From: Blastococcus sp. LR1
GTDB lineage: Bacteria > Actinomycetota > Actinomycetes > Mycobacteriales > Geodermatophilaceae
Assembly: GCF_020166105.1 (NCBI RefSeq)
Contig: NZ_JAIUJY010000003.1
Coordinates: 1 to 64,000 of the forward strand
Length of the DNA stretch: 64,000 nt
Direction of reading: 5' to 3'
Shown here: in pieces, positions 1 through 10,171 of the stretch
Layout of the letters: every line of letters starts with the position of its first letter
Numbering within the stretch: position 1 is the stretch's first letter
Notes under the pieces: generated by a model
Seen by the model: the letters and a program-made list of their open reading frames with translations, nothing else
Told to the model about the DNA's origin: nothing
Databases searched by the model: none
Translations under genes and position numbers: made by a program

Positions 1-64
1 GCTCCCGGGTTTCGCGCGGCGGGTGGGTTAAATTCACCCGTCCTCGTGCGCGTCGTGTCCCGCG

Positions 65-86
65 GTCCGGCCCCGGAGGGCCGGAC
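65..86 (-). terminator. hairpin terminator after pgi
   Basis: A perfect 9-bp stem (GTCCGGCCC / GGGCCGGAC) closes a CGGA tetraloop about 57 nt beyond the pgi stop. There is no U-tract, as is common in very GC-rich actinobacteria. It probably ends the tkt-tal-pgi transcript. A second, weaker dyad (CGGGTG / CACCCG) with an A/T-rich loop lies at 20-40. Confidence 0.6.
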
Positions 87-143
87 GACGGTCTGGTTCC
101 TGCGCGGCACGGTCGGGAGCTCCCGGCTGCACCACGCCGACGA

Positions 144-1745
144 TCAGCCCAGCGCGGTGAGCAGCTGGCCGATTCCCGCTGCCCGGTCGATGAGGTGCAG
201 GTGGAGCAGCGGACGCTCCCGGTCGGCCAGTGCCTTGCGGTCGCCGGCGGCCTGCGCCGCCTGCAGGGTGCCGAAGGTGTAGGGCTGGTCCGGCACCGGC
301 AGGTCCTCGGACACCGCGCCGGTGAGCTGCAGGAAGGCCCCGACCTGCGGGCCCCCCTTGTGGTATTGGCCGGTCGAGTGCAGGAATCGCGGGCCCCAGC
401 CGAAGGTCACCGCGTGCTCGGTGCGGCGGGCCAGCGCGGCCCGCAGGTCGGCGGCGGAGGCGTCCTGCAGCCGGTCCAGGTAGGCCATGACCGCCAGGTA
501 GCCGCGCGGGGGGACGGCGCCCAGGAGGGCGTCCAGCGCCAGGCGCAGCCCGTCCGACGCCGACAGGTCCACGCCTTCGAGCAGCGAGCCGCTGCCGTGG
601 ATCTGCACCGCGCCGATCGTGGCGAGCGGCCGTTCGTCGGGGAGGCCGCCGGCGAGGATCGCCTGGGTGTTCTCCTTGCTCTCGGTCACGTTGGGCTGGT
701 CGAAGGGGTTGATCCCCAGCACCCGCCCCGCCACCGCGGTCGCGTACTCCCAGGCCAGGAACTGGGCACCGAGGGGGCCGGTGACCCCGACCGAGGGGCC
801 GGGCTCCGGAGCCGTGTCGCCGACGAGCCCGAGCAGCACGTCGGGCGCGCCGGCCCCCGGCGCACCGGGGGACTCCAGGACGACGGGCAGGATGCCGCGG
901 CCCAGCTTTCCGGTGGACTCGGCGATCAGCTGCTCGGCCCAGTCGCCGAAGCCCTGGATGGGCGAGCCGTCCGCGTCGGCCAGCGCGAGCTTGTCGCGGC
1001 CGTTGCGGAAGGCCGCGCCGAGCGCGATGCCGAGCTGGAGCGCGGCGTTCTCCGGCCGCGCGAGCCCCTCCGCCAGCTCCTCCGCCTCGTCGACCAGCGC
1101 GCCGACGTCGGCCCCGGCCAGCGCCGAGGGCACCAGCCCGAACGCCGACAGCGCGCTGTAGCGGCCCCCGACCGTGGGGTCGGCGAGGAAGACGGCGCGG
1201 GCTCCCATGGCGGCGGCGGTCTCCGACAGCGGCGAGCCGGGATCGGTGACGACGACGAATCGCGCGCCGATCTGCTTCTCGTCCAGCCCCGCCGCGGCGA
1301 AGGCGGCGACGAACGTCCGGCGCTGGCTCTCCGTCTCGACGGTTCCGCCGGACTTGGAGCTGACCACGACGACAGTCCGCTCGAGGTCGGTCATCGCGGC
1401 GGCCACCTGGCCGGGGTCGGTGGTGTCGAGCACGACCAGGGGAACCCCGGCGGTCCGGCAGATCACCTCGGGCGCGAGCGACGAGCCGCCCATCCCGCAG
1501 AGGACGACGCGGTCGATGCCCTCGGCGGCCAACTCGGCGCGCAGCTCGGCCAGCTGGGCGACCAGCCCGCGCGAGGTCGCCGGCAGGTCCAGCCAGCCCA
1601 GCCGGACCGCGGCCTCGCTCTCGGCGTCAGGACCCCACAGCGTGGCGTCCTTGCGGACCAGCCGCGCCGCGACGTCGTCCTCGAGGAGCTGCGCCCGGAC
1701 CGGCTCGGGCACCTCGAGGCCGGCGGAGGTGACCTCCAGCGTCAC
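144..1745 (-). CDS. pgi: glucose-6-phosphate isomerase
   Basis: Interconverts glucose-6-phosphate and fructose-6-phosphate in the cytoplasm. The 533-aa product carries the family's sugar-phosphate-binding SIS motifs, including [14 protein letters not shown] and the segment [10 protein letters not shown], and an N-terminal glycine-rich [10 protein letters not shown] segment. The GTG start at 1745 is chosen because its GTGA overlaps the tal stop codon, which implies translational coupling, and because this gives the usual bacterial length. It is the last gene of a leftward tkt-tal-pgi operon. In many actinobacteria zwf and opcA follow pgi; here a terminator hairpin comes next and the window ends. 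Confidence 0.95.
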   Translation of the reverse strand: MTLEVTSAGLEVPEPVRAQLLEDDVAARLVRKDATLWGPDAESEAAVRLGWLDLPATSRGLVAQLAELRAELAAEGIDRVVLCGMGGSSLAPEVICRTAGVPLVVLDTTDPGQVAAAMTDLERTVVVVSSKSGGTVETESQRRTFVAAFAAAGLDEKQIGARFVVVTDPGSPLSETAAAMGARAVFLADPTVGGRYSALSAFGLVPSALAGADVGALVDEAEELAEGLARPENAALQLGIALGAAFRNGRDKLALADADGSPIQGFGDWAEQLIAESTGKLGRGILPVVLESPGAPGAGAPDVLLGLVGDTAPEPGPSVGVTGPLGAQFLAWEYATAVAGRVLGINPFDQPNVTESKENTQAILAGGLPDERPLATIGAVQIHGSGSLLEGVDLSASDGLRLALDALLGAVPPRGYLAVMAYLDRLQDASAADLRAALARRTEHAVTFGWGPRFLHSTGQYHKGGPQVGAFLQLTGAVSEDLPVPDQPYTFGTLQAAQAAGDRKALADRERPLLHLHLIDRAAGIGQLLTALG

Positions 1746-2848
1746 GCCTTGTCCTCCAGCTCCGTGCGCACCGACTCGGTGAGCTCGTCCCAGGAGTCGA
1801 CGAACTTCTGGACCGCTTCTTCCTCGAGCTGCCGGAAGACGTCGTCCAGGTCGACGCCGGCGTCGCTGACGGCCTTCATCACGGCGGCGGCGTCGTCGTA
1901 GGACTTCTGCACCGGCGTGCCGGCCGAGCCGTGGTCGGCGTAGGCCATCATCGTCTTCTCGGGCATCGTGTTGACCGTGCCCGGCGCGATGAGCTCGCTG
2001 AGGTAGAGCGTGTCCGAGTACTCGGGGTTCTTGACCCCGGTCGAGGCCCACAGCGGCCGCTGCCGGCGGGCGCCCTTCGCCTCCAGGGCCTGCCAGCGCT
2101 CGGAGGTGAACACCTCCTCGTAGGCCTGGTAGGCCAGCCGGGCGTTGGCGACGCCGGCCTTGCCCTTGAGCGAGGCGTCCGCCCCGGCCTTGTCGAGGCG
2201 CTTGTCGATCTCGGAGTCCACCCGCGACACGAAGAACGACGCCACCGAGTCGAGCGTGGAGAGGTCGGCCTCCGGGTCGTCGGCCAGCCGCTGCTCCAGG
2301 CCGGAGAGGTAGGCGTCCATGACGGCGCGGTACCGCTCGAGGCTGAAGATCAAGGTGACGTTGACGCTGATCCCGCGGGCGATCGAGGTGGTGATCGCCC
2401 CGAGCCCGGCCTCGGTGGCCGGGATCTTGATGTACAGGTTCGGCCGGTCGACCAGCCACCACAGGTGCGCGGCCTCCGCGGCGGTGGCGTCGGTGTCGTG
2501 GGCGAGGCCGGGGGCCACCTCCAGGGACACCCGCCCGTCGCCCGGCTGACGGGCGGCGACCGGGGCGAGCAGGTCGCAGGCGTCCCGGACGTCGGCCGCG
2601 GTGATCGTCCGCAGCGCCTCCTCGACGCTCACGTTGCGCACCGCGAGGGCGTGCACCTGGTCGTCGTAGGAGTCCGATCCGCTGATCGCCGCGGCGAAGA
2701 TCGTGGGGTTGGTGGTGACCCCGACGACCGAGTGCTCGTCGACCAGCGACTGCAGGTTCCCGCTGTGGATCCGGTCGCGGGACAGGTCGTCGAGCCAGAC
2801 GGCGACCCCCGCCCGGGACAGCTCGGCCAGGTTCTCGTTCTGTGCCAT
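1742..2848 (-). CDS. tal: transaldolase
   Basis: Transfers a dihydroxyacetone unit from sedoheptulose-7-phosphate to glyceraldehyde-3-phosphate in the non-oxidative pentose phosphate pathway. The 368-aa protein has the family features: the N-terminal [15 protein letters not shown] segment, the GVTTNPTIF loop and the Schiff-base lysine in NLYIKIPAT. The ATG at 2848 is preceded by a GAAAGG-like ribosome-binding site. It lies 44 bp after tkt and overlaps pgi by 4 bp, so the three genes form one operon for carbon rearrangement at the F6P/G6P node. Length fits the actinobacterial long-type transaldolase. Confidence 0.95.
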   Translation of the reverse strand: MAQNENLAELSRAGVAVWLDDLSRDRIHSGNLQSLVDEHSVVGVTTNPTIFAAAISGSDSYDDQVHALAVRNVSVEEALRTITAADVRDACDLLAPVAARQPGDGRVSLEVAPGLAHDTDATAAEAAHLWWLVDRPNLYIKIPATEAGLGAITTSIARGISVNVTLIFSLERYRAVMDAYLSGLEQRLADDPEADLSTLDSVASFFVSRVDSEIDKRLDKAGADASLKGKAGVANARLAYQAYEEVFTSERWQALEAKGARRQRPLWASTGVKNPEYSDTLYLSELIAPGTVNTMPEKTMMAYADHGSAGTPVQKSYDDAAAVMKAVSDAGVDLDDVFRQLEEEAVQKFVDSWDELTESVRTELEDKA

Positions 2849-2892
2849 GTCGGCCCCTTTCGGGCTCGGGTGGATCAGTGGCGCCGGCGCGT

Positions 2893-5106
2893 TCAGCGGT
2901 CGCCGGTGGGGGAGTAGAGGCCGCCCGTGGCGGCCACCGGGCCGGCCGGGACGCCGGGACCAGCAGCAGCGGCCTCGATGCTCTCGCGGGCCGCGGCGAC
3001 GACGGCGTCGTCGGTGAGCCCGAACTCCTCGTACAGGACGCCGTAGGCGGCGCTGGCCCCGTAGTGGGTCAGGCCGACGATCCGTCCGGCGTCCCCGACG
3101 AACTCCCGCCAGCCCATGGGCACGCCGGCCTCGACGCTGACGCGGGCGCGGACCGACGGCGGGAGCACCTCGTCCTTGTAGCCCTGCTCCTGCTCGGCGA
3201 ACCACTCCACGCAGGGAACCGAGACCACGCGGGTCGGGACGCCGTCGGCCTCGAGCCGCTCGCGGGCGGCGACGGCGATCTGCACCTCGGAGCCGGTGCC
3301 CAGCAGGATGACCTCGGGGCTGCCGTTCGAGGCGTCGGCCAGCACGTAGGCGCCGCGCGCGGTGCCCTCGGCCGAGCCGCCGGAGGAGCGGTCGAACACC
3401 GGCAGGTTCTGCCGCGAGAGCAGCAGGCCCGCGGGGCGGTCGTTGTTCTCCAGGATCGTGCGCCAGGCGACGGCAACCTCGTTGGCGTCGGCCGGCCGGA
3501 CGACGTCGAGACCCGGCATGGCGCGCAGCGCCGCGAAGTGCTCGATCGGCTGGTGCGTCGGGCCGTCCTCGCCGAGACCGATCGAGTCGTGCGTCCACAC
3601 GTAGGTGACCGGCAGCTGCATGAGCGCGGCCAGCCGCACGGCTCCGCGCATGTAGTCGGAGAAGGTGAGGAACGTGCCGCCGTAGACGCGGGTGCCGCCG
3701 TGCAGGGCGATCCCGTTCATGATCGCGCCCATGGCGTGCTCGCGGACGCCGAAGTGCAGCGTGCGGCCGTAGGGGCCACCGGTCCACGCCTTGGTCTGGC
3801 GGTCGGCCGGCAGGAACGACGGCTCGCCCTTGACGGCGGTGTTGTTGCTCTCCGCGAGGTCGGCCGAACCGCCCCAGAGCTCGGGCAGGGCCGGGTACAC
3901 CGCGGCGAGCACCTCGCCGGAGGCCTTGCGGGTGGCGACGCCCTTGGGGTCGGCGTCCCAGCTCGGCAGCTTCTCCTGCCAGCCCGCGGCGAGGGTCCGG
4001 GTGCTCATGCGCTCGAGCAGCGCGGCGCCCTCGGGGTTGGCCTTCTGCCACGCGGCGAACTGCTCGTCCCACTGCGCGCGCAGCTCGCGACCGCGGTCGA
4101 CCACCGAGCGGGCGTGGGTCAGGACGTCGTCGTCGACCTGGAACGTCTGCTCCGGGTCGAAGCCCAGGATCTCCTTGGTGGCGCGCACCTCGTCCTCGCC
4201 GAGGGCCGAGCCGTGCGAGGCGCCGGTGTTCTGCTTGGTCGGGGCCGGCCAGGCGATGATCGTGCGCAGCACGATGATCGAGGGCCGCCCGGTCTCCGCC
4301 TTGGCGGCGGCGAAGGCGGCGTCGACGGCGGCCAGGTCCTCGCCGTCGTCCACGCGCTGGACGTGCCAGCCGTAGGCCTCGTACCGCTTGCCGACGTCCT
4401 CGGTGAAGGCGACCGTGGTGTCGTCCTCGATGGAGATCTTGTTGTCGTCGTAGACGAGGACGAGGTTGCCCAACCGCTGCGTGCCGGCCAGGGACGACGC
4501 CTCGGCCGAGACGCCCTCCTCCAGGTCGCCGTCGGAGCAGAAGGCCCAGATGGTGTGGTCGAACAGGCTCTCGCCCTCGGGGGCGTCGGGGTCGAGCATG
4601 CCGCGCTCGCGGCGGGCGGCCATGGCCATGCCGACGGCGTTGCCGACGCCCTGGCCCAGCGGGCCGGTCGTGGTCTCGACGCCGGGGGTGTGGTTGACCT
4701 CGGGGTGGCCCGGGGTCTTCGAGCCCCAGGTGCGCAGGGCCTTGAGGTCGTCGAGCTCCAGGCCGTAGCCGGACAGGAAGAGCTGGACGTAGAGGGTGAG
4801 GCTGGAGTGGCCCATCGACAGGATGAACCGGTCGCGGGCGGTCCACTGCGGGTCGCTCGGGTCGTGCTTCAGCCACTTGTGGAACAGCAGGTAGGCGGTG
4901 GGCGCCATGCTCATCGCAGTGCCGGGGTGGCCGTTGCCGACCTTCTGGACCGCGTCCATCGCCAGGATCCGGGCGGTGTCGATCGCACGGCGGTCGAGGT
5001 CGCCGAAGTCGGCGGGCAGGGTGGGCCGCGGCTGCGACGGGTTTCCGGTGGGCGCGTCGGTCGCGGCCTCGGCCGGGGCTTCCGCCTCTGTGCTGCGCGT
5101 GTCCAT
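2893..5106 (-). CDS. tkt: transketolase
   Basis: Thiamine-diphosphate enzyme that transfers two-carbon ketol units in the pentose phosphate pathway. The 737-aa product shows the N-terminal [18 protein letters not shown] active-site segment, the [14 protein letters not shown] loop, the ThDP/Mg motif CSDGDLEEG...[11 protein letters not shown], and the C-terminal GVREHAMG Pyr-domain motif. The ATG at 5106 is chosen because a GGGAG site lies about 10 nt upstream. Extending the frame further upstream adds only low-quality sequence with no family similarity. It is the first gene of the tkt-tal-pgi operon. Confidence 0.95.
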   Translation of the reverse strand: MDTRSTEAEAPAEAATDAPTGNPSQPRPTLPADFGDLDRRAIDTARILAMDAVQKVGNGHPGTAMSMAPTAYLLFHKWLKHDPSDPQWTARDRFILSMGHSSLTLYVQLFLSGYGLELDDLKALRTWGSKTPGHPEVNHTPGVETTTGPLGQGVGNAVGMAMAARRERGMLDPDAPEGESLFDHTIWAFCSDGDLEEGVSAEASSLAGTQRLGNLVLVYDDNKISIEDDTTVAFTEDVGKRYEAYGWHVQRVDDGEDLAAVDAAFAAAKAETGRPSIIVLRTIIAWPAPTKQNTGASHGSALGEDEVRATKEILGFDPEQTFQVDDDVLTHARSVVDRGRELRAQWDEQFAAWQKANPEGAALLERMSTRTLAAGWQEKLPSWDADPKGVATRKASGEVLAAVYPALPELWGGSADLAESNNTAVKGEPSFLPADRQTKAWTGGPYGRTLHFGVREHAMGAIMNGIALHGGTRVYGGTFLTFSDYMRGAVRLAALMQLPVTYVWTHDSIGLGEDGPTHQPIEHFAALRAMPGLDVVRPADANEVAVAWRTILENNDRPAGLLLSRQNLPVFDRSSGGSAEGTARGAYVLADASNGSPEVILLGTGSEVQIAVAARERLEADGVPTRVVSVPCVEWFAEQEQGYKDEVLPPSVRARVSVEAGVPMGWREFVGDAGRIVGLTHYGASAAYGVLYEEFGLTDDAVVAAARESIEAAAAGPGVPAGPVAATGGLYSPTGDR

Positions 5107-5416
5107 CTGGTCGCTGTCTCCCTCGAGGTTGGCCTGGCGATGCACCCGGGACGGGTGGTCGGCCGCCGGTGGACGGGGAACGCCGAGCGGCGTCGCCCCG
5201 CACCCTGAGCAGGCGGGGGGCACCACCGAAGTCGTCGGCCGAGCCCCTACCCGCTGCGCCCGCAGCATCAACGCGATCAACCCTAGTCATCCGAGGTCAC
5301 GGCGCGCGCCTGGCTCGATCGGGGGCCGGGCTACCATGGGCCACGTTCCTCCCCCCGGTTCGAAGGGATCCCGTGGTGCCCTGCTGCCCGCGCGCGACCG
5401 CGCACGAGGGCACCCG
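5107..5416. promoter_or_regulatory. divergent tkt / ctaB intergenic region
   Basis: 310 bp without a convincing gene between the divergent tkt and ctaB starts. On the + strand, TACCAT at 5332-5337 fits an actinobacterial -10 box and would give ctaB a leader of about 70-75 nt. On the - strand, TAGGGT (complement of 5280-5285) could serve tkt. No clear -35 elements or operator dyads were found, so the promoter positions are tentative. Confidence 0.4.
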
Positions 5417-6349
5417 GTGACGGCGCTGTCCGAGCGTCCCGCCGACCCTGCTCCCCGCCTCGCCACCCGCCTCCGGGCGCGGATCGGCGCCTACGTCGGC
5501 CTCACCAAGCCGCGGATCATCGAGCTGCTGCTGATCACCACGGTGCCGGCGATGATGGTGGCCGACCAGGGCTGGCCGTCGCTGTCACTGCTGTTCTGGA
5601 CGCTGCTCGGCGGCACCTTCGCGGCCGGCGCGGCCAACGTCTTCAACTGCTACTTCGACCGCGACATCGACCGGTTGATGGAGCGCACGCAGAAGCGCCC
5701 CCTGGTCACCGGTGAGGTGACCCCGCGCGCGGCGCTGATCTTCGGGTTCGTCCTCACGATCAGCTCGATCGTCCTGCTCCTGGTGACGACGACGCCGCTG
5801 GCCGCGGCGCTCGCGGCGGCGGCGATCTTCTACTACGCCGTCCTCTACACGATGGTGTTCAAGCGGCACACCCGCCGCAGCACCGAGTGGGGCGGCGTGC
5901 CCGGTGCGGCGCCGGTGCTCATCGGCTGGGCCGCCGTCACCGGATCCCTGGACTGGCCGGCGGTCGTCATCTTCGGTGTCGTCTTCTGCTGGCAGATGCC
6001 GCACTTCTGGGCGCTGGCGCTGCGGTTCAAGGACGACTACGCGCGGGCCGACGTCCCGATGCTGCCGGTGGTCACCACCGCGCTCTCGGTCGGCCGGCAG
6101 TCGGTCGCCTGGGCCTGGGCGACGTTCGCCGTCTCGCTGCTGCTCTGGCCGGTCGGCGCGGAGTACGGCATCGGGCTCGGCTACGCGATCCCGGCGGCCC
6201 TGCTCGGCGGCTGGTTCGTCGTGGAGTCGCACCGGCTGCTCTCGCGGATCAAGCGCGGCGGGGACTTCAAGCCCATGACGCTGTTCCACGTCTCGATCTC
6301 GTACCTGTCGCTGCTCTCCGTCGCGATCATCGTCGACGCCATCGTGTGA
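5417..6349 (+). CDS. ctaB: heme O synthase (protoheme IX farnesyltransferase)
   Basis: Polytopic UbiA-family prenyltransferase that attaches farnesyl to protoheme IX to make heme O for the aa3-type cytochrome oxidase. The 310-aa protein has the first Asp-rich motif in NCYFDRDIDRLMERTQKR, followed by RPLVTGE, and about nine hydrophobic segments. A GTG start at 5417 is chosen because a GAGGG ribosome-binding site lies at 5406-5410. An in-frame ATG at 5336 falls inside the likely -10 box, so it is less likely. Heme A synthase (ctaA) lies nearby on the opposite strand, and the two act in consecutive steps. Confidence 0.93.
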   Translation: MTALSERPADPAPRLATRLRARIGAYVGLTKPRIIELLLITTVPAMMVADQGWPSLSLLFWTLLGGTFAAGAANVFNCYFDRDIDRLMERTQKRPLVTGEVTPRAALIFGFVLTISSIVLLLVTTTPLAAALAAAAIFYYAVLYTMVFKRHTRRSTEWGGVPGAAPVLIGWAAVTGSLDWPAVVIFGVVFCWQMPHFWALALRFKDDYARADVPMLPVVTTALSVGRQSVAWAWATFAVSLLLWPVGAEYGIGLGYAIPAALLGGWFVVESHRLLSRIKRGGDFKPMTLFHVSISYLSLLSVAIIVDAIV

Positions 6350-6627
6350 GCAGGAGCGACCTCGCCAACGCCCGGATGGGGCAGCTGGTCGGCGCCGACC
6401 GGCGCACCTACTCGATGACCGGGGTCGCGCTCGAGCGGGCCGAGATCGAGGCGCTGATCGAAGGCGGCTGCCCCGTCGTCACGTACCTGCCGGGCGGCCG
6501 CCTCCTCTGGCACGACGAGGCCGACGCCCGGCCGGCCTGGGCGGATGCGCGCAGGGAGCGGTTCAGCGCCGGTCGCTGGGAGGCCGCCGACGGTTCACCG
6601 CTCGTGGTCCTCGTCCTGCACGACTGA
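6346..6627 (+). CDS. small conserved-type hypothetical protein
   Basis: A 93-aa frame starts with GTG at 6346, overlapping the ctaB stop by 4 bp, so it should be translationally coupled to ctaB. It is soluble, without signal peptide or transmembrane segments, rich in Arg, Ala and Asp, with a central VVTYLPGGRLLWHD strand. GC-rich third positions and the overlap support a real gene. I do not recognise the family. A role linked to heme or oxidase assembly is suggested only by position. Confidence 0.6.
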   Translation: MSRSDLANARMGQLVGADRRTYSMTGVALERAEIEALIEGGCPVVTYLPGGRLLWHDEADARPAWADARRERFSAGRWEAADGSPLVVLVLHD

Positions 6628-6805
6628 CACTGCGCCGGGGCAGCCGTCCTCTTGCGCGTGCGGGTTGCCATCCGGTCGGGGATTCGCGCGCGGAGGCGTG
6701 AGCGGGCGGTTCGCGCTCGTCGGATCACCCGCCGGGAGCAGTGTGCGCGGGTGGCTGCTTCCTGCGCCCGAACCAACCCTGAGCGCACATCGCCCACGGG
6801 GGACG

Positions 6806-7750
6806 TCAGCGGGTCGCGGCCGCCTGCTCCTCGCGTGCCTCGAGCGGCAGGTCCGATGCGGGGCCGCGCACCGACCACACGAGGCGGGCGGCGAAGGCCG
6901 TGGTGAGCACGGCGCCCAGCATGTGCAGCAGCACCAGCGCGATCGGCAGGTCGGTGAAGTACTGCACGTAGCCGACCACGCCCTGCGCCAGCTCGACGAT
7001 CAGCAGGTCCCGGGCGGCCCGGCGCACGCGGTCGGGAGCGTCCGTCGCGTAGAGCGCGACCAGCATCGCGATGGTCAGCCCGACGAGCAGGAAGACGACG
7101 TCGGCGTGCAGCTGGCTCATCAGCTCGGGATCGAAGCCGATGCGGTCGCCGGTCGGGACGTCGGCGTCGTCGACGTCGCCGCTGTGCGGTCCGCTGCCGG
7201 TGACGATCGTGCCGAGCACGAGGACCCCGGCGGTCGCGGCGGCGATGCCCCAGGTCAGCAGCACGAAGGGGCGGCGCAGCAGCGGCGAGCCGACGCCGGG
7301 CTCGCGGGAGCGGAGCCAGAGCGTCGTGGACAGCGCGACCAGCACGGCGGAGACGAGGAAGTGCGCGGCCACCGTCCAGGGGTTCAGGCCGGTGAGCACC
7401 GTGACCCCGCCGAGCAGCGCCTGGGCCGGGATGCCGAGGAAGGTCACCACGGCGAGCGGCCGGAGGTCGCGGCGGGTCGAGCGCCACACAGCGACGACGG
7501 TCGCGATCGCGATCGCGGCGAGCACGAAGGTGAGCAGCCGGTTCCCGAACTCGATCACGCCGTGCCCGGCCAGCTCCGGCGTCGCGACGAAGCTCTCGGT
7601 GGTGCAGCGCGGCCATGTCGGGCATCCGAGTCCGGAGCCGGTCAGCCGGACCGCGCCGCCGGTGACGACGATCAGCCCGTTGGCGACGGCGTTGGCCAGG
7701 GCCAGGCGGGAGATGGTGGTCGCGGAGAACGCAGCGGGCAGGAGCGGCAC
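6806..7750 (-). CDS. ctaA: heme A synthase (COX15/CtaA family)
   Basis: Membrane enzyme that oxidises the C8 methyl of heme O to a formyl group, giving heme A. The 314-aa protein has about eight transmembrane helices and the family's extracytoplasmic Cys pair, C43 and C49, in TGSGLGCPTWPRC. The GTG start at 7750 lies exactly 6 nt after TACCAT on the - strand, which suggests a leaderless mRNA. The gene is divergent from sufR and convergent with ctaB plus its small partner. The product completes the CtaB pathway, so the flanking genes together supply heme A. Confidence 0.93.
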   Translation of the reverse strand: MPLLPAAFSATTISRLALANAVANGLIVVTGGAVRLTGSGLGCPTWPRCTTESFVATPELAGHGVIEFGNRLLTFVLAAIAIATVVAVWRSTRRDLRPLAVVTFLGIPAQALLGGVTVLTGLNPWTVAAHFLVSAVLVALSTTLWLRSREPGVGSPLLRRPFVLLTWGIAAATAGVLVLGTIVTGSGPHSGDVDDADVPTGDRIGFDPELMSQLHADVVFLLVGLTIAMLVALYATDAPDRVRRAARDLLIVELAQGVVGYVQYFTDLPIALVLLHMLGAVLTTAFAARLVWSVRGPASDLPLEAREEQAAATR

Positions 7751-7756
7751 GCGCCG

Positions 7757-7762
7757 ATGGTA
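7757..7762 (-). promoter_or_regulatory. -10 box for leaderless ctaA
   Basis: TACCAT read on the - strand ends 6 nt before the ctaA GTG. No ribosome-binding site precedes the start. The position is that expected for transcription starting at the first base of the start codon. Confidence 0.45.
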
Positions 7763-7911
7763 TTCGCCGGAGCAGGCTCGACCGGTCCGGAGGCAGTGGG
7801 AACCGCGCGGGGGAGAGGGCGGTCACGCAGCTGCGGTGAGCCTGATCACGAAGACGTGCCAGGACCTCCCTTCTTAGGTCGACCTTGGTTGCACGACCTC
7901 TGAAATAGGAC

Positions 7912-7926
7912 ACACTCGTGTTGTGG
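7912..7926. promoter_or_regulatory. candidate SufR operator over the sufR start
   Basis: The sequence ACACTCGTGTTGTGG contains the inverted repeat ACAC-TC-GTGT (7912-7921), and also reads as ACACT-N5-TGTGG. It overlaps the sufR start codon at 7923 and lies just downstream of a possible TTGCAC (-35) and TAGGAC/CACACT (-10) region. SufR regulators of actinobacteria are known to autoregulate by binding dyads in this position. The exact consensus is quoted from memory and not checked. Confidence 0.45.
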
Positions 7927-8732
7927 AATCCCTCGCGGCTCAGTCCCGGCCGTCGGCGACAGCCGACGACGGGCGCACCCGCGACCGCGTGAGCGGCCTG
8001 CTCCTGGAGCACGGTCCGCAGACCGCGACCGAGCTGGCCGCCCGCCTCGGGATCTCGCCGGCCGCCGTCCGCCGGCACCTCGACGCCCTGGTCGCCACCG
8101 GCCGGGTCGAGGAGCGGCAGGTGCGTGACGCCCACCGCGGCCGGGGTCGCCCCGCCCGCCGGTTCCACCTCACCGACTCCGGCCGCTCGGCCTTTCCGCA
8201 CGCCTACGACGACCTGGCGCTGACCGCGCTGCGGTACGTCGCCGGCGTGGGTGGGCCGGACGCCGTCCGCGCCGTCGCCGAGCAGCAGCTCGCCGGCCTG
8301 GAGGCCCGCGCCTCCAGCGCCGTGGAGCAGGCGGTCAGTGCGCGGCCCGGCGAGACGGTCGACCGTGCCCAGGCACTCGCCGCCGCGCTGACGGCCGAGG
8401 GCTACGCTGCCACGGCCTCGGCGCTGTCCGGCGGAGGGCAGCTCTGCCAGCACCACTGCCCGGTGGCGCACGTGGCAGCCGAGTTCCCCCAGCTGTGCGA
8501 AGCCGAGACGGCGGTGATCGGCCGGCTCGTGGGCACCCACGTGCAGCGGCTGGCGACGATCGCCCACGGCGACGGGATCTGCACCACACACATTCCCGGC
8601 GCGGTGCGCCCGGGGAACAGAACGACCCCTGCACGCCCTGTACGTGGTGAGCGAGCAGCGCAGCACTCCGCGCGCGCCGCGTCGTCCACCAGCACCACCC
8701 CCACGAACGACCGGGAGAGGACGCCCGCATGA
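7923..8732 (+). CDS. sufR: SUF operon regulator, Fe-S cluster-binding SufR
   Basis: DeoR/ArsR-type winged-helix repressor that senses Fe-S status and controls its own SUF operon. Residues 20-85 form the HTH ([23 protein letters not shown]). The C-terminal half carries Cys175, 179, 192 and 220, with C179-x12-C192-x27-C220 matching, as I recall it, the spacing of cluster ligands in mycobacterial SufR. A low-complexity tail follows residue 225. The GTG at 7923 is chosen because nothing upstream fits and a promoter plus operator abut it. The stop overlaps sufB by ATGA, so sufR is the first gene of the operon it regulates. Confidence 0.9.
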   Translation: MESLAAQSRPSATADDGRTRDRVSGLLLEHGPQTATELAARLGISPAAVRRHLDALVATGRVEERQVRDAHRGRGRPARRFHLTDSGRSAFPHAYDDLALTALRYVAGVGGPDAVRAVAEQQLAGLEARASSAVEQAVSARPGETVDRAQALAAALTAEGYAATASALSGGGQLCQHHCPVAHVAAEFPQLCEAETAVIGRLVGTHVQRLATIAHGDGICTTHIPGAVRPGNRTTPARPVRGERAAQHSARAASSTSTTPTNDRERTPA

Positions 8733-10171
8733 CCAGCACGCAGCAGCCCGCAGCGGCCACGCAGCTGACGCAGGACGAGCAGATCGAGCAGCTCGGCCGC
8801 TACGAGTACGGCTGGGCGGACGCCGACGTCGCCGGCGCCTCCGCGCGCCGCGGCGTCGACGAGGACGTCGTCCGCGACATCTCGCGCCGCAAGAGCGAGC
8901 CCGAGTGGATGCTCGAGCGCCGTCTCAAGGCCCTGAAGCTCTTCGAGCGCAAGCCGATGCCCGACTGGGGTTCCGACCTCTCCGGGATCGACTTCCAGAA
9001 CATCAAGTACTTCGTGCGCTCCACCGAGGCCCAGGCGACCTCGTGGGAGGACCTGCCCGACGACATCAAGAACACCTACGACCGGCTCGGCATCCCGGAG
9101 GCGGAGAAGCAGCGCCTCGTCTCGGGCGTCGCCGCCCAGTACGAGTCCGAGGTCGTGTACCACCAGATCCAGAAGGAGCTCGAGGACCAGGGCGTGCTCT
9201 TCCTGGACACCGACTCCGCACTGAAGGAGCACCCGGAGATCTTCCGGGAGTACTTCGGCTCGGTGATCCCCTCCGGTGACAACAAGTTCGCCGCGCTGAA
9301 CACCGCGACCTGGTCCGGTGGCTCCTTCATCTACGTGCCGCCGGGCGTGCACGTCGAGATCCCGCTGCAGGCCTACTTCCGGATCAACACCGAGAACATG
9401 GGCCAGTTCGAGCGGACGCTGATCATCGTCGACGAGGGCGCCTACGTGCACTACGTCGAGGGCTGCACCGCGCCGATCTACAAGTCGGACTCGCTGCACT
9501 CCGCGGTCGTCGAGATCATCGTCAAGAAGAACGCGCGCTGCCGGTACACGACCATCCAGAACTGGTCGAACAACGTCTACAACCTGGTCACCAAGCGGGC
9601 CGTGGCCCACGAGGGCGCGACCATGGAGTGGGTCGACGGCAACCTCGGCTCCAAGGTGACGATGAAGTACCCGGCCGTCTGGATGACCGGCGAGCACGCC
9701 AAGGGCGAGGTCCTCTCGATCGCCTTCGCGGGCGAGGGCCAGCACCAGGACGCCGGCGCCAAGATGGTGCACGCCGCCCCCCACACCTCCTCGACCATCG
9801 TGTCGAAGTCGGTGGCCCGTGGCGGTGGCCGCACCTCCTACCGCGGCCTGGTCCAGGTCGACGAGGGCGCCTACGGCTCCAAGTCGACGGTGAAGTGCGA
9901 CGCGCTCCTGGTCGACACGATCAGCCGCTCGGACACCTACCCCTACGTCGACGTCCGCGAGGACGACGTCTCGATGGGTCACGAGGCCACCGTCTCCCGC
10001 GTCAGCGACGACCAGCTCTTCTACCTGATGAGCCGCGGTCTGACCGAGGACGAGGCCATGGCCATGGTCGTGCGCGGCTTCGTCGAGCCGATCGCCCGTG
10101 AGCTCCCCATGGAGTACGCCCTCGAGCTCAACCGGCTCATCGAGCTGCAGATGGAAGGTGCCGTCGGCTGA
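8729..10171 (+). CDS. sufB: Fe-S cluster assembly scaffold SufB
   Basis: Core scaffold subunit of the SufBC2D complex on which nascent Fe-S clusters are built. The 480-aa product is intact and without an intein, unlike mycobacterial SufB. It shows the conserved [10 protein letters not shown] segment, with the invariant Cys, and the C-terminal beta-helix motifs [18 protein letters not shown] and [23 protein letters not shown] overlaps the sufR stop by 4 bp, and the stop overlaps the sufD start (TGATG). It acts in the cytosol with SufD, SufC and SufS/SufU encoded downstream. Confidence 0.97.
   Translation: MTSTQQPAAATQLTQDEQIEQLGRYEYGWADADVAGASARRGVDEDVVRDISRRKSEPEWMLERRLKALKLFERKPMPDWGSDLSGIDFQNIKYFVRSTEAQATSWEDLPDDIKNTYDRLGIPEAEKQRLVSGVAAQYESEVVYHQIQKELEDQGVLFLDTDSALKEHPEIFREYFGSVIPSGDNKFAALNTATWSGGSFIYVPPGVHVEIPLQAYFRINTENMGQFERTLIIVDEGAYVHYVEGCTAPIYKSDSLHSAVVEIIVKKNARCRYTTIQNWSNNVYNLVTKRAVAHEGATMEWVDGNLGSKVTMKYPAVWMTGEHAKGEVLSIAFAGEGQHQDAGAKMVHAAPHTSSTIVSKSVARGGGRTSYRGLVQVDEGAYGSKSTVKCDALLVDTISRSDTYPYVDVREDDVSMGHEATVSRVSDDQLFYLMSRGLTEDEAMAMVVRGFVEPIARELPMEYALELNRLIELQMEGAVG

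Noticed and set aside
46-282. Short + strand frame at the left edge
   Set aside because: It runs opposite the pgi 3' end and its terminator hairpin, with no ribosome-binding site or family match.
195-1901. Long + strand frame antisense to pgi and tal
   Set aside because: Arg/Gly/His-rich translation without domain features; it is a by-product of GC-rich codon bias in the real - strand genes. The same applies to the long antisense frames over tkt, acnA, suf and other genes.
5336-5416. Upstream ATG start for ctaB
   Set aside because: The ATG forms part of the likely -10 box TACCAT, and the added 27 residues show no family similarity; GTG 5417 has a ribosome-binding site.
8729-10171. Intein in sufB, as in some mycobacteria
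   Set aside because: The 480-aa product is continuous and of normal length with no splicing motifs.
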